DNA of 64,000 bases, taken from assembly GCF_947507565.1 (NCBI RefSeq), contig NC_089176.1:186001-250000 (forward strand), in the 5' to 3' direction. The DNA is from Oscarella lobularis. Taxonomy: Eukaryota > Porifera > Homoscleromorpha > Homosclerophorida > Oscarellidae. Below are positions 1-11,172 of the stretch, one piece after another. The notes under the pieces were generated by a model. That model ran no database searches. It saw only the letters and a program-made list of their open reading frames with translations, and was not told the origin of the DNA. Numbering within the stretch: position 1 is the stretch's first letter; each line of letters starts with the position of its first letter. Made by a program: the position numbers and the translations under genes.

Positions 1-3000
1 CGCACAACGGACGTCCCAAGCTGAGCGTCTTCCTTCACAGTTGCTTCATAAAGCAACCGATCGAAAATAGGTCTATTGTCATTTACGTCTGTAATAATGA
101 CAGTGACAGAAGCGTTGCTGGATAGCGAAGGGCTACCTCTGTCAGACGCTCTGACGGTGAAATTATAGGCGGGCGTCGTTTCTCTGTCAAAGGTTGTATT
201 GACGTATAACAGGCCGAGAAAGCGGTCGATGTCAAATTTTCCGCTGATTCCAGTCACTGCGTACGTTATTTCCGCATTGGTGCCCAAATCTTGGTCAGTA
301 GCGTTAACAGTGCCGAAGAGCGTTCCAACCGACGCGTTTTCAGAAACGTAAAAAGTATAGGACAAATTCGAAAAGACCGGGTAATGATCGTTGACATCTT
401 CAACATAAACGAGAAGAGTCGCGTAGCCCGTTAAGGGATTGGCAGCACCGTCTACAGCAAGTAGCGTCACATTGTATACACCAGGGGTCAGTCGCCTCCT
501 GACTGTCACTACTCCAGACGACGAGGCGATTTCGAAGGCATCTTCTGGCACGACTTTGTAACTGACTCTTCCCTTCTCTCCGACGTCTTCGTCTGTCGCA
601 GCAACCGCAATCACGCGACTGCCTGAAGCCGCACTCTCGTTGATAAAAGCACTGTACGTAGACTGGTCAAAAACCGGCGCTATATCATTGGCGTCTTGCA
701 CACGAATTTCAACCGACACCGAGCTGCTCATCGCCGGAATTCCACCATCGACAGCCACGACTTCAATTTCGTAGAAAGATCTCGTTTCTCTATCTAATTT
801 CTTGATGAGACTGATAGCGCCGGATGTTGCGTTGATAGAAAAAGTGTCATTATCAGCATCAGTCATAAAGTACGACAATTCGGCATTCGTTCCCTCATCC
901 TGATCAAAAGCTCTAACGACGACGATATCGAATCCAATCGGTTCCGCTTCGGATACATTCACGTAGTAGCGATTTACTTCGAAAATCGGCGTTTCGTCGT
1001 TCTCGTCGTCAACGATTACCTTGAGCGCAAGAATTCCTTCGCGAGGCGGCGAACCTTCGTCGGACGCGACGATCAACAGAGGGTGCGAATCCGCTTCTTC
1101 GCGATCAAACACCGTCGCCGTGCTCAACAATCCCGTCGTTGCATTCAGTCGAAACTTGTTCGCATCAAGCGTGCTCCTCAGAAAATAGCGGAGTCGCTCC
1201 GCGTCGCCTTCGTCGGCATCGGTCGCCGTCAAAAAGGAGACGAAGGTGCCGGACGGCTGATTCTCGTCGACGGACACGGACAGAATAGCGGGACTAAATA
1301 CAGGCGAGTTGTCGTTCACTTTGCGAATTTGAACGTAGGCCTCCGCAGGTTCGCTTACAAAATGAAGAAGATTTTGGACGGTTACCGCCACGCGACGACG
1401 GGACGTCGCATTCGGTTCGTTGGCCGAATTTTCGTAGAGCAAAGCTCTCAGCAATCGTGTGTAATTGTGTTTAGTGTTATCAGGAAGTGAGAAGTTGAAA
1501 CATTGCCCTGAACATTCTCGTACGGTGACGACACTGCAGAGATGAACGTCTGCATTGCACTCGATCGTCTCGTTTGCGCCGTCGAGAGGATTCAGTATTT
1601 GTACTTGCAAGGAAGAGAAACAGTCTTTGTCGCAGGGGCTTAACAGAGAAGACGTTTTCGGGCTTGCAATCGGTACTCCCGTCGAGTTTTCCACAAACAC
1701 CACTACGTAGTCGAAGCCGGCCGGCAAATCGCTGTCGAGAAACACCTCAGGACGCTCGTCAAATTGTACTTCGACGAACGCGAACGTCGGCACACTTCCG
1801 TTTCCCGGTTCATCAAACACTTGAAAAGAAATCGCCACTGTCTCTTTGGCGGGATTGTCTGCCGCGTTCGAAAAGCTCACGCCCAGCAACACTTGCTCGT
1901 ATACCGTAGCCGGTTCGGCGATCGAGCCGCTGACGACGAGACTGCGATTGTCAGGACGGCTCGCAAATAGGCTCGTGTTTCGTAGATCGACGTCCAGACG
2001 ACCGTCCGTGCTACCGTTCGTTATCTCAATTACCAATTTAGAAATATTGTCGCCGTTAATATCGAACAACGTGACGTCAGCGCTGACTAGAGCCACCGGC
2101 GGACCGTCTTCGCGAAAGACCGTGCGGTATGTTTGTTCGGCTGTGAGAGGACCGTTCAAGTCGAGGACTGGCGGAGAATTGACGTCGAGAAACGAAATGA
2201 AGCTCTGAGCCGGAAGGCTCATCTCCTCTTCGTCGTCAAAAGCACTAATTGCAATTATTCGCATGTTTGAGCTAGCCTGCGTTCCCAGAGCGTTGTCGTA
2301 AGTCGCCGATCTCAACACTGTTGTAAAATTCGAAGGCGAATCCGGTCCACGCAGAGACAGAACAACCAAAGATGAACTCGAGAAAGGTTGACTCTTGATG
2401 GCTGTGCCTGCAGTTGAAACACTGAGTAGCTCGTGACCTGGATCAAAGACGGGTTGTAGAACCACAGTGACTCGTGCCAATTTTTCGCTGTCGGAATCTG
2501 TCACCGTTAGTCGAGTGGGAGAACCGATAAATACCGGTCCAAACCCTTTTTCATATCCAACCGAAATGTCAACAGAAACGTCTCCGTTGAGTCGAACGAT
2601 AGGAGGATCGTTGCTAATGGTTACGTCAATAGTGACATAAATCGCTGAACTGTTCTGTTTGCCATCGTTGACGACGACCTCCACTCGCCGCACACCCGGC
2701 GACGGTTCCTCTCTCAGATTGACGTAGGTGAAACTTCCAATAGCGACGCTGTAGGATGCAAGAGACGCTTGCCCGCTTAGTACGATTTCATGGCCAGAAG
2801 ACGAAATTGTCGCATTCAGTAGAGATGAACTAGTCACGTTGAGAAATTCGTCACTTCCATCGCGAGGCGACAGCAGGGTGGCGTACGCCTCTGACATTAA
2901 CTGAAAGTCAGGATCCGCATCTGTCAAGCGTAGATCCGACGGATTGATTAGTGGAATGGGGGCACTGTCTTCGTGGTAGGTAACAGAAGGACCGGTAAAC

Positions 3001-6000
3001 TGTAATTCGGGAGCATTGTCGTTAACATCTTCGATTTCTAGCCTCAGAAAAGCAAACGCCGATCGGTTACCTTGACCAAGAGCCTGTATAGTGTACTCAA
3101 CATACGGCTCGACGTTGTGATCAAGATCCTTTTCCAATCGCACAAAACCGGAAGAATTGACGCTGACGTCACTGGAACGGAGAACAAAAAGCTGTAAAGG
3201 CTCAGCAATATAGGTCGCATTTTCAGTACGATTATATCGGACGTTTCCCGGGCATGGGCATTGGAAATCATTCGCCTGTCTATCGTCCGGATCATAGGCC
3301 GAGACTTGAGCAATAACAGAGCCTACGGGCAAGTCTTCCGGAACTTTAACTAACACCGAAGGCGGATCAAACACAGGAGAGTTGTCGTCAACGTTAACAA
3401 GATGAACTGTAAGAGACTCGCGAGATACTCGCGATTTTCCGACGTTGTCATCGTAGGCGATCAGCTCCACGCACAAGCACGAACCCAGTTCAAAATCGAG
3501 GCTCCTCACCAGCAAAATTTCGCCGCTTACTTGATTCACAGAAAAGTATTGCGACGACGACGACGACGTGTTGGAAATCTCGTAACGGACGCGAGCGTTA
3601 GCGTCTCTATCTAACGCCGATACGACGAATAACGACGTTCCAACGGGTGTAGACTCAAGAACTTGAATATGATATGGAGCCCCAATAAATTCGGGTAAAT
3701 TTTCGTCCACATCGATAACGTAGACGATTACCGTTGCATTGCTGGATCGCCTTTGTAAAGAGCCTTGATCGGAAGCTTGAACGATGAACGAGAAGTTTCG
3801 ACGTAGTTCGTAGTCGAGACTCCGGCGAATCGACAACCTGCCGTCGACGAAAATTTCAAAAAACGACGACGATACGTTGTCTGTGTCCACGAGCGAGTAC
3901 GACACTAGTCCATTTGTGCCAGAGTCGTCATCGGTTGCAAGAATTCGCGCTACAGTAAATCCCACCGGCTCCGATTCTCGAACAGATACCGTTATTTGCG
4001 AGCCGTTCGCGAACACGGGAGCGTATCTATTCTCGTCGACGTAAACGATGTCGACGCGACTTTCTACCGGTTCGCTATCGTCCAGTCCGTCGTTCGCCGT
4101 CACGCGAATTGCTCTCGCCAAAGACTGAGCCGGTTCGTCCGCTCGATTAATATATCGAAGCGAACGGAGTAGCGTCGTGAACGACGATAAGGGCGCGGGC
4201 GAAGAGAAGAAAAAGACGAAGGATAAAGACGTATTTCCTCCGCTTTCCGTTCGGTTCACAAGAACCGGCATCCCGTCAATTGTTCTCGCGTATTCGATCT
4301 CTTCCTGTCCTCTGTCAAGAACGTCCAGTATAGTCACTTCGAGATGGCTTAGCACTCGATTGTCGTCGTCGTATACAGTCGCCTCGGACGCGTTCACAAT
4401 GCCAACGGCCGGTCCTTCCTCCGTAAACGTCGCCTCGAACCACAAGGCGGTCGCGTCTGACTGCAGTCGAACGACGGGAGGATCGTTCACCGCCTCGACG
4501 TTTACAGAGAAGGTCGCCTGTAGCGACGTAGCGTTGCCGTCGTCTGTTACCGTCATTCGCACTGTTCGACGACGAACGGTCGGATCACTGTCGTTGTTCA
4601 CGTAGGAAATGTGCTGAAGAACGGCTACGTAGTCCAATAGTGGTGCCAATCCGTAAAACTCGATTTCAACGCTGCTGACAAAAGAAATTTGTATAGGTGA
4701 TAGATTTGGTCCACGGTAGAGCAAATTCTCGTCTCCAAGGTCGAAAACGCTAACCAATTCGACTTGAGCTCGTCTTAGTTCGCGACTATCGACGTCAGTT
4801 ATTGCCACGCCACTTGTGACAGAGACGAAATTCATTCCCTCAACGAATGTTGGCGTTTGAGAAATAGAATTCGTTATCATTGGTGCGTCGTTAACGGCAA
4901 CGAAGTGAATTATGGCAAACACGCTCTCGCTGAGCTTCTCTCCGTCGCTCACCTGGACAGACACCAGGCGATCGACAGCTGAAGGATTTCCGGGCTTTGC
5001 GTTATTGTTCTCATAATAAATTGATTTTAGGGCCGTCTCGTAGTCGCTAAACGACGCTGCTCCAGTTAGACGCAACGTATGCATCAGTCCAATCCACGTG
5101 ACGTTGATCGATGACGGCACAACGCCGACACCGAGAATTTCATTCGCTCCATCCGGAGCGACAACGATTTTTACTTCCGCGTAAAAGGCCAGCAAACTGT
5201 CCGTGTCGGTCAAACGCACTTCCGACGAATTCCTGATCAGCGATACGACACCGTCTCCTTCGACATAGACAGCAGTAACGTTGCCAATTGACGACAGTTT
5301 CAACTGAGGTCGATCATTGCGAGTGAGGACCAAAATCCGAATGTCAAAAGGATCGCTTACGTGTGCCCCATCGTCCACTGTGATCCGCACCACTCTTTCG
5401 CCACTGGTCGGCTCTTCCGCTGCGTTTTCGTACGTTAAGCTGTCGAGCACTTGTTTGAAACGCTCCGTCGGAGCGGGACCTTGGATGATGAGCGTTTTTC
5501 CAGCGGACGCGTTGACAGTGACGTTAGGTAGTTCTAAGGCAGAGAGCAACTCGTTGCCGTTGTCCAAACTGTTCCGAATAGCCACGCGAATCTGCTCGAT
5601 TTCAAACGTGGGACTGTCTTCGTCGAAAAGGACGTATTCGGAAGAGGGAAGCAGGTGCACAGGCACGTCATCTTCCTCAAAAATGACAATATCCGACGTG
5701 ATATTTCCTACGTCAAATAGAAACGGTTTCTCGTCGTTTTCATTGAGAAGATCAACGTCGACATTGACGGTGTCGTTCAGAGAAGGCAAACCGTCGTCAA
5801 AAGCGATAATTGTCAACGAATGACGAGGAACCGTTTCAAAATTCAGACGAGAAATCGTGTACAGCTCTCCTGACGTCTGATTCAAAGCAAAAGGAGATCC
5901 AGGCTTTGGCACGAGTTGATATGACACAAATCCGTTCTGTCCTTGATCGGGATCGACAGCTTGCACTCGTCCAAATGTTGTTCCAATGGACGTCGTTTCA

Positions 6001-9000
6001 GAAACGTCAAATTCGTAAGTAGCCGCAAGAAAACGAGGAGGGTTATCGTTAATATCTGTCACAAAGACGTCAATGTTAACTCGGTTTGCCAAGGATGAAA
6101 GTCCTTCGTCTCTCAGCTCGACGACCAGCGCATAGCTGGACACGTTCTCCCGATCCAGTAAGCGAGAAAGACGCAACTCGCCGGAGGTAAAATTCAATAA
6201 AAACGTATTGCCAACATTTCCGGAAACAAGTCGATAATTCACCGCACCATTAGATCCGAAATCGGCGTCTACGGCGCTAACAAGTCCGACAAGCGCTCCA
6301 ACTTGGGCATCTTCTTTGATTTCGTACGAGGGAGAAGACAGAAGAACGGGCACATTGTCGTTCACGTCATCAACCATAACGCGAACTTGAACTTCAGACG
6401 AAAAAAACGGATGACCGCCGTCCGTTGCGCGCACCGTCAGCACGTACGACGACACGTTCTCGCGATCGAGAGACCGCGCCAGGCGCAGCGTCCCCGAAGT
6501 AGACGGAGAAAAGACGAACTGGCCAAAAGGATCGCCGTCGCTGACGGAGTAAAGAAGACGGGCATTCTGTCCCAAGTCGTTGTCCCGCGCTGATACTTGA
6601 ACGACGAACGCTCCGGTCGAAGCGTCTTCTCGCACCGAGGCATTGTACGAAGATGCCGTAAAATTCGGAAAATGGTCGTTGGAGTCGAGCACGATAATTC
6701 GTAGAGTGACGTTCCGTTCCAGCGACGGATTGCCGCCGTCTCGAGCGACGACGTCCAGAAGGAACTCGTCCAGATACTCGCGATCCAAAGTAGTCCGAGT
6801 CAAATTGAGAAAAACGACTCCGCTAGCGGCGTCGACGGCAAAGAAGCTCGACTCTCCACGCAATTCGTAAGATATCGTTCCGTTCAAACCCGCGTCGCTA
6901 TCCGACGCCGTTACCTGAGTCACAATAGTACCGTCTGTCGCGTTCTCGTACACGAAAGCAGTGAAAGCAGACTGATTGAATAAAGGCGGGTTGTCGTTGA
7001 CGTCGGAGACGGTGACTTGCACAGTGACGATGCTTGACAGAACTGGAAACCCTGTATCAGAGGCACTAATATTAAAAACAAGCCGAGAAGTCGTCTCTCT
7101 ATCGATCTTATTCTTGAGCGTCAACACTCCAGTGGTGCTATTGATCGAGACAGGAAGTCCAGCACCGGAAATTCCGTAAAGCACCGTCTCACCGTCCGCA
7201 TCGTCGGCCGACACCTGCAATAGTGAAACGCCGGCTTGGTCGTCCTCAGAAATGACGATCTGATAGGCGGACTGATTAAATGTGGGACGAGCGTCATTTC
7301 CGTCTAAAATTCGAATCTGAGCTCGAGTTGTGTTGGACAGTCGAGGATTGCCACGATCAGACGCTTGAATTGTCAGATTGATTAAGGGAACGGCAAAGGC
7401 TTCAAAATTGAGCGAACGAGACGTGAATATCTCGCCTGTGACAGCGTCAATTGAGAAGAAATCGCCGCCAGAGAGAACGCTGTACTCGATTTCACTATTC
7501 ACTCCAGCGTCGGCATCTTCAGCCAAAACCGTCATTACTGAAGTTAAACTAGGCTGATTCTCATACACTGATCCATTGTAGAATGTCGACTGAAAGACCG
7601 GCGAATTGTCGTTGACGTCGCCGACGAATACGCGCAGAGAAAGATCAGGAGAAGGGATGCCGGAGCCATCGGTTGCATTGATATCAAGTTCATACAACGA
7701 AACAGTTTCTCTGTCCAATTCTTCAATCAATTTGATTTCTCCACTCGCCCGATCAAGACTAAACGTTGACGTAGGCGTGATTAAACAATACGTGACAATA
7801 GCGTTGGATCCGGAGTCGGCATCTGAAGCGGAGATCGTCGCTACAACGCTTCCGACTATTTCTGTTTCAATGACATTGACTACTTGAGGATTGGGACGAA
7901 AGACAGGCGGATTATCGTTTTCGTCCAAAACGGTGACAAGAACAGTAGCAAAGCCTTTCAATTCGCCGTCTGAAGCTTCAACTGTCACATTGTACTCTGA
8001 CGTTCGTTCATAATCAAGAGGAAGTAGAACAGAAAGATCGCCAGAAAGAAAACCGACATTGAATTCGGGAGAATGCACAAGAGGGGGGTAGAACACATGA
8101 CGAAAAATGAAGCTGCTGTCAGCGTCTGTGGCAGTCAAGCGAAGCAAGTGGGTCCGAATCGCTGCATTTTCCGACACATTAACATAATAAATAGCCCGTT
8201 CGAAGCGAGGCTTATTGTCGTTCACGTCAACGACGACGACAGTGACAGACGTTGAATTTGCCAGAGGCGGAATCCCATTATCAATAGCCGTCACATTGAA
8301 ACTATACTCCCGCTCCGTCTCGTAGTCTAAGGAGCCACTCAATGTCAGAGCTCCTGTACGAGAATCAATGAGGAAGTGATTGACGTCTCCGCTACTCGTG
8401 TACGTTATACGAGAATTGTTCGCAGTCGCATCGGCGTCCGTAGCGGTAACGTTCAAAAAATTGAATCCGGTCAGCGCGTTCTCTTCAACTTCTACTCGAT
8501 ACGAACTTCGCTGGAACATGGGACTGTTGTCATTCACGTCTTGGATTACAACAGTGTACGATCCTAGCGATTGGAATCGTGGATCCCACGTTAGCGTATC
8601 CATAAAAAGGCGAAACGTGTAATCGCCAAGCGACGGATCTTCCCGATCGAACACAGTCGTAGACACAATGAGATTCTCGGAGGGATCCGGAAACCGGAAC
8701 CCGGCCGATGGTCGTTGACTAGCCATGAAAAATCTAACGCTCACTCCACCGACATCTTCATCCGTAACGCTCACCGACAGAAGCGACGAACCAACCGGCA
8801 AATTCTCGTCAAAATAAAACGTATAGCTCTCAGGCGGAACGAACACGGGCGCATTGTCGTCGACGTCCGTCACGTTCACGTGAACCAACGCCGCTCCCGT
8901 CAGCGACGGCGAACCGTGATCGCGACCGGTGACGGTGAGAAGATAGTATCCCTGCCTTTCCCGATCCAAACTCGTCGTCGTCGTCACGACGCCGGTATTG

Positions 9001-10517
9001 GAATGAACAGCAAATCGTCCGCCGCCGTCATCCGTCAGATCATACGTCACAAGCCGATTTCCAATCGGTCCCGCGTCTAAATCGTTTGCCGTCACAGTCA
9101 CAACGGTGGTGCCGCTCGGACGATTTTCCGCCACCGTTGCGTAGTAATTCAAAACGTCAAATAGAGGAATTTCGTCGTTGACGTCGCCAATCGGCACGTG
9201 GACCGACGTTACTGCCGTCAAACCGCCGCCGTCCGTCGCCACGACGACGAATCGATGCTCGGTCGCATTTTCGTAGTTGAGCGCACGAGCGACGGCAATT
9301 TCTCCGTTGCTCGAATTGACGTCAAACGCGTCGACTCCGCCTTGAATAGAATAGGTGACGACGCCAAAGACACCCGCGTCCAAATCCGTCGCGGAAACGG
9401 TTAGAACAACCGTGCCAACTGTGCTATTCTCCGAAACAGCCGGCTGAACGAGATATCCAAACGGTGGAAACATCGGTAAGTTATCGTTCTCGTTAATAAC
9501 GTCAATAAGAACGAGAGCTGTTCCCGTCAGGGGCGGCGTGCCGCCGTCTTCAGCGATGATACGCAAAGCGTAGGACGTTCGCGTTTCATAGTCCAATTGC
9601 TGAACGACAAGAAATCGACCGTCGTTATTATCAATATCGAAATCGTCCGATCCAATAGACGTCGAGTCGATGCTATAACGTATCGTCGCGTTGACGAGGT
9701 CGGGATCGGAAGCAGAAACGGTCAACACAACGACGTGCTGCGTGAGCGATTCCGAAACGTTGGCGCTATAGACGGCTCTCGCGAACGCCGGCGGATTGTC
9801 GTTGACGTCGAGAACGGTCACGTCGACGACGGCGAAATCGGTCCGGCATCCCGTTCGCGTTTCGACGGCGCCGACGGAGAGCGCGTACGCGTCGACGCGC
9901 TCGCGATCGAGCCGACGACGAATGGAAAGTTCTCTCGTCGACGAATTTATAGAGAATCGTTCGTCGTCGTTTCCACTCGACAAAGCGATAGTCGAAAGAT
10001 TGAAAAATCTCGCTTTCGACGACGACGGCGTCACCGTCCCAATGACCGTCCCCGGCGACTCCGATTCGACGACGTCGATTGACGTCGACCGGTCGACGAC
10101 GATGACGTCAGCATCGTCGACGACGTGAATCGTCACGTCGATCGATGAAGAATTTCCGTCCTGATCGGACGCTTCGACGTTGAGCGCATACGTGCCCCTA
10201 TCGACGGCGGTGGGCGTTCGGACGACGGCGACTGCGTCGGAGTTGCCGTCGTCGCTCGAAATAGCAAAATAGGCGGAGCCGTTGCTTCGATTCGTCACTA
10301 TTCGATACGTTATTGTGTCCGACGGCGAATCGGTTGCGTAGAGAACGAGCGCCGCGTCGCCTGGACGTAGAGCGTCGCTGACATAAGCGACGGGGCAGAA
10401 CTTGTCGTCTTGGAACGTGGGGGCGTTTTGCTGCGCGGTCGAGATCGTGGAGAAGGTGAGTACGTGTAGTAGTAGCAAGACGGAGAGTTTCTGGACACCG
10501 GGATGTCCGAGACGCAT
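1..10517 (-). CDS. Giant cadherin-repeat protein, single exon, 3' end outside window
   Basis: One frame stays open from an ATG at 10517 to the window edge, giving about 3505 residues with no intron; codons checked at about 9809, 5318 and 89 lie in the same frame. The N-terminus has a basic start and a leucine-rich stretch (KLSVLLLLHVLTF) typical of a signal peptide. Calcium-binding cadherin linkers of the D-x-N-D-N-x-P-x-F type recur about every 310 nt, for example near 9797, 9172, 8524, 8215, 7610, 6994, 6355, 6045, 3015, 690, 390 and 80. At about 5730-4030 and 2900-1500 the classic repeats give way to a different module with a V-N-D-P-P linker and an L-T-G...Y-E-T-A-L-x-S-I-x-Y-x-N core. 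By family this is an extracellular adhesion or matrix protein, Fat/Dachsous-like in size. Any transmembrane or cytoplasmic part lies outside the window, so the subfamily cannot be named. Plus-strand open frames here are antisense shadows. Confidence 0.93.
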   Translation of the reverse strand, partial: MRLGHPGVQKLSVLLLLHVLTFSTISTAQQNAPTFQDDKFCPVAYVSDALRPGDAALVLYATDSPSDTITYRIVTNRSNGSAYFAISSDDGNSDAVAVVRTPTAVDRGTYALNVEASDQDGNSSSIDVTIHVVDDADVIVVDRSTSIDVVESESPGTVIGTVTPSSSKARFFNLSTIALSSGNDDERFSINSSTRELSIRRRLDRERVDAYALSVGAVETRTGCRTDFAVVDVTVLDVNDNPPAFARAVYSANVSESLTQHVVVLTVSASDPDLVNATIRYSIDSTSIGSDDFDIDNNDGRFLVVQQLDYETRTSYALRIIAEDGGTPPLTGTALVLIDVINENDNLPMFPPFGYLVQPAVSENSTVGTVVLTVSATDLDAGVFGVVTYSIQGGVDAFDVNSSNGEIAVARALNYENATEHRFVVVATDGGGLTAVTSVHVPIGDVNDEIPLFDVLNYYATVAENRPSGTTVVTVTANDLDAGPIGNRLVTYDLTDDGGGRFAVHSNTGVVTTTTSLDRERQGYYLLTVTGRDHGSPSLTGAALVHVNVTDVDDNAPVFVPPESYTFYFDENLPVGSSLLSVSVTDEDVGGVSVRFFMASQRPSAGFRFPDPSENLIVSTTVFDREDPSLGDYTFRLFMDTLTWDPRFQSLGSYTVVIQDVNDNSPMFQRSSYRVEVEENALTGFNFLNVTATDADATANNSRITYTSSGDVNHFLIDSRTGALTLSGSLDYETEREYSFNVTAIDNGIPPLANSTSVTVVVVDVNDNKPRFERAIYYVNVSENAAIRTHLLRLTATDADSSFIFRHVFYPPLVHSPEFNVGFLSGDLSVLLPLDYERTSEYNVTVEASDGELKGFATVLVTVLDENDNPPVFRPNPQVVNVIETEIVGSVVATISASDADSGSNAIVTYCLITPTSTFSLDRASGEIKLIEELDRETVSLYELDINATDGSGIPSPDLSLRVFVGDVNDNSPVFQSTFYNGSVYENQPSLTSVMTVLAEDADAGVNSEIEYSVLSGGDFFSIDAVTGEIFTSRSLNFEAFAVPLINLTIQASDRGNPRLSNTTRAQIRILDGNDARPTFNQSAYQIVISEDDQAGVSLLQVSADDADGETVLYGISGAGLPVSINSTTGVLTLKNKIDRETTSRLVFNISASDTGFPVLSSIVTVQVTVSDVNDNPPLFNQSAFTAFVYENATDGTIVTQVTASDSDAGLNGTISYELRGESSFFAVDAASGVVFLNLTRTTLDREYLDEFLLDVVARDGGNPSLERNVTLRIIVLDSNDHFPNFTASSYNASVREDASTGAFVVQVSARDNDLGQNARLLYSVSDGDPFGQFVFSPSTSGTLRLARSLDRENVSSYVLTVRATDGGHPFFSSEVQVRVMVDDVNDNVPVLLSSPSYEIKEDAQVGALVGLVSAVDADFGSNGAVNYRLVSGNVGNTFLLNFTSGELRLSRLLDRENVSSYALVVELRDEGLSSLANRVNIDVFVTDINDNPPRFLAATYEFDVSETTSIGTTFGRVQAVDPDQGQNGFVSYQLVPKPGSPFALNQTSGELYTISRLNFETVPRHSLTIIAFDDGLPSLNDTVNVDVDLLNENDEKPFLFDVGNITSDIVIFEEDDVPVHLLPSSEYVLFDEDSPTFEIEQIRVAIRNSLDNGNELLSALELPNVTVNASAGKTLIIQGPAPTERFKQVLDSLTYENAAEEPTSGERVVRITVDDGAHVSDPFDIRILVLTRNDRPQLKLSSIGNVTAVYVEGDGVVSLIRNSSEVRLTDTDSLLAFYAEVKIVVAPDGANEILGVGVVPSSINVTWIGLMHTLRLTGAASFSDYETALKSIYYENNNAKPGNPSAVDRLVSVQVSDGEKLSESVFAIIHFVAVNDAPMITNSISQTPTFVEGMNFVSVTSGVAITDVDSRELRRAQVELVSVFDLGDENLLYRGPNLSPIQISFVSSVEIEFYGLAPLLDYVAVLQHISYVNNDSDPTVRRRTVRMTVTDDGNATSLQATFSVNVEAVNDPPVVRLQSDATALWFEATFTEEGPAVGIVNASEATVYDDDNRVLSHLEVTILDVLDRGQEEIEYARTIDGMPVLVNRTESGGNTSLSFVFFFSSPAPLSSFTTLLRSLRYINRADEPAQSLARAIRVTANDGLDDSEPVESRVDIVYVDENRYAPVFANGSQITVSVRESEPVGFTVARILATDDDSGTNGLVSYSLVDTDNVSSSFFEIFVDGRLSIRRSLDYELRRNFSFIVQASDQGSLQRRSSNATVIVYVIDVDENLPEFIGAPYHIQVLESTPVGTSLFVVSALDRDANARVRYEISNTSSSSSQYFSVNQVSGEILLVRSLDFELGSCLCVELIAYDDNVGKSRVSRESLTVHLVNVDDNSPVFDPPSVLVKVPEDLPVGSVIAQVSAYDPDDRQANDFQCPCPGNVRYNRTENATYIAEPLQLFVLRSSDVSVNSSGFVRLEKDLDHNVEPYVEYTIQALGQGNRSAFAFLRLEIEDVNDNAPELQFTGPSVTYHEDSAPIPLINPSDLRLTDADPDFQLMSEAYATLLSPRDGSDEFLNVTSSSLLNATISSSGHEIVLSGQASLASYSVAIGSFTYVNLREEPSPGVRRVEVVVNDGKQNSSAIYVTIDVTISNDPPIVRLNGDVSVDISVGYEKGFGPVFIGSPTRLTVTDSDSEKLARVTVVLQPVFDPGHELLSVSTAGTAIKSQPFSSSSLVVLSLRGPDSPSNFTTVLRSATYDNALGTQASSNMRIIAISAFDDEEEMSLPAQSFISFLDVNSPPVLDLNGPLTAEQTYRTVFREDGPPVALVSADVTLFDINGDNISKLVIEITNGSTDGRLDVDLRNTSLFASRPDNRSLVVSGSIAEPATVYEQVLLGVSFSNAADNPAKETVAISFQVFDEPGNGSVPTFAFVEVQFDERPEVFLDSDLPAGFDYVVVFVENSTGVPIASPKTSSLLSPCDKDCFSSLQVQILNPLDGANETIECNADVHLCSVVTVRECSGQCFNFSLPDNTKHNYTRLLRALLYENSANEPNATSRRRVAVTVQNLLHFVSEPAEAYVQIRKVNDNSPVFSPAILSVSVDENQPSGTFVSFLTATDADEGDAERLRYFLRSTLDANKFRLNATTGLLSTATVFDREEADSHPLLIVASDEGSPPREGILALKVIVDDENDETPIFEVNRYYVNVSEAEPIGFDIVVVRAFDQDEGTNAELSYFMTDADNDTFSINATSGAISLIKKLDRETRSFYEIEVVAVDGGIPAMSSSVSVEIRVQDANDIAPVFDQSTYSAFINESAASGSRVIAVAATDEDVGEKGRVSYKVVPEDAFEIASSSGVVTVRRRLTPGVYNVTLLAVDGAANPLTGYATLLVYVEDVNDHYPVFSNLSYTFYVSENASVGTLFGTVNATDQDLGTNAEITYAVTGISGKFDIDRFLGLLYVNTTFDRETTPAYNFTVRASDRGSPSLSSNASVTVIITDVNDNRPIFDRLLYEATVKEDAQLGTSVV

Positions 10518-11172
10518 CGTTACGGCGAAGTCGAAAGCGCGATAGTACTTTCTATGACGTAATTTGTTCGAGACGTGACGTTCTGATGTCTACTAATGGC
10601 CAATTGATCTCGAATTCGAAGAGACGATCGCCTGCTTTCGCGACTCGACTTGTCCGTCGCGCCAAATGCAGGCTGAAAACGCGGGGTGGTCGAGGGCGTG
10701 CAGCGTGCGAGTGGGAGAGCACGTAAAGTAGAGCACGCCGCCGCGCGGGGGAGAAATTCCTTGGCGGGAGGGGTCCCCGACGCAAGGAGAGTTTCTTCTT
10801 CTGTCGGATGTGGACTTGGGAAAGACGCGGACGCTTTTGGCATTGCTGCGGTGATCGACACGGCGAGTTACGCTCTCGAATATTCTTTTGCCAATCCGGG
10901 TATCTGAGACAGCGCGTTCCTGTGCCTCCCGCGGGACATTTAAAAAGTACTTTGCCGCGCGAGAATCGATGCGATTTAGTGAAGCAAACGCTTAGATTTC
11001 ACGATCGAATTTGGCTGCCATCAATCCGATAACATCGTACAGTCCGGTACGTCTGCTCTACGAAACTCTCGAGAAATTATCCAAGCTTTTAATGTAACAC
11101 AAAGTGTCGTTCTGTCTTCAAAATGTAGAAAAATTTCACTTAGATCACCAATTTAAGCTGCGCAATGTTCCC
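10518..11172. other. Intergenic, cadherin 5' flank
   Basis: This 655 nt gap lies between the cadherin start codon and the 3' end of the enolase-superfamily gene. It is CpG-rich near 10690-10780 and should contain the cadherin promoter. I see no convincing TATA box and no coding exon. Confidence 0.5.

Noticed and set aside
1083-10128. Many plus-strand open frames of 60-168 codons, rich in Arg/Ser/Thr
   Set aside because: They are antisense to the cadherin exon; their composition mirrors the repeated D-V-N-D-N codons of the minus strand, and none has protein-like domains.
10520-11032. Open frames on both strands upstream of the cadherin
   Set aside because: They are short, overlapping frames in a CpG-rich promoter region, with no recognisable protein.
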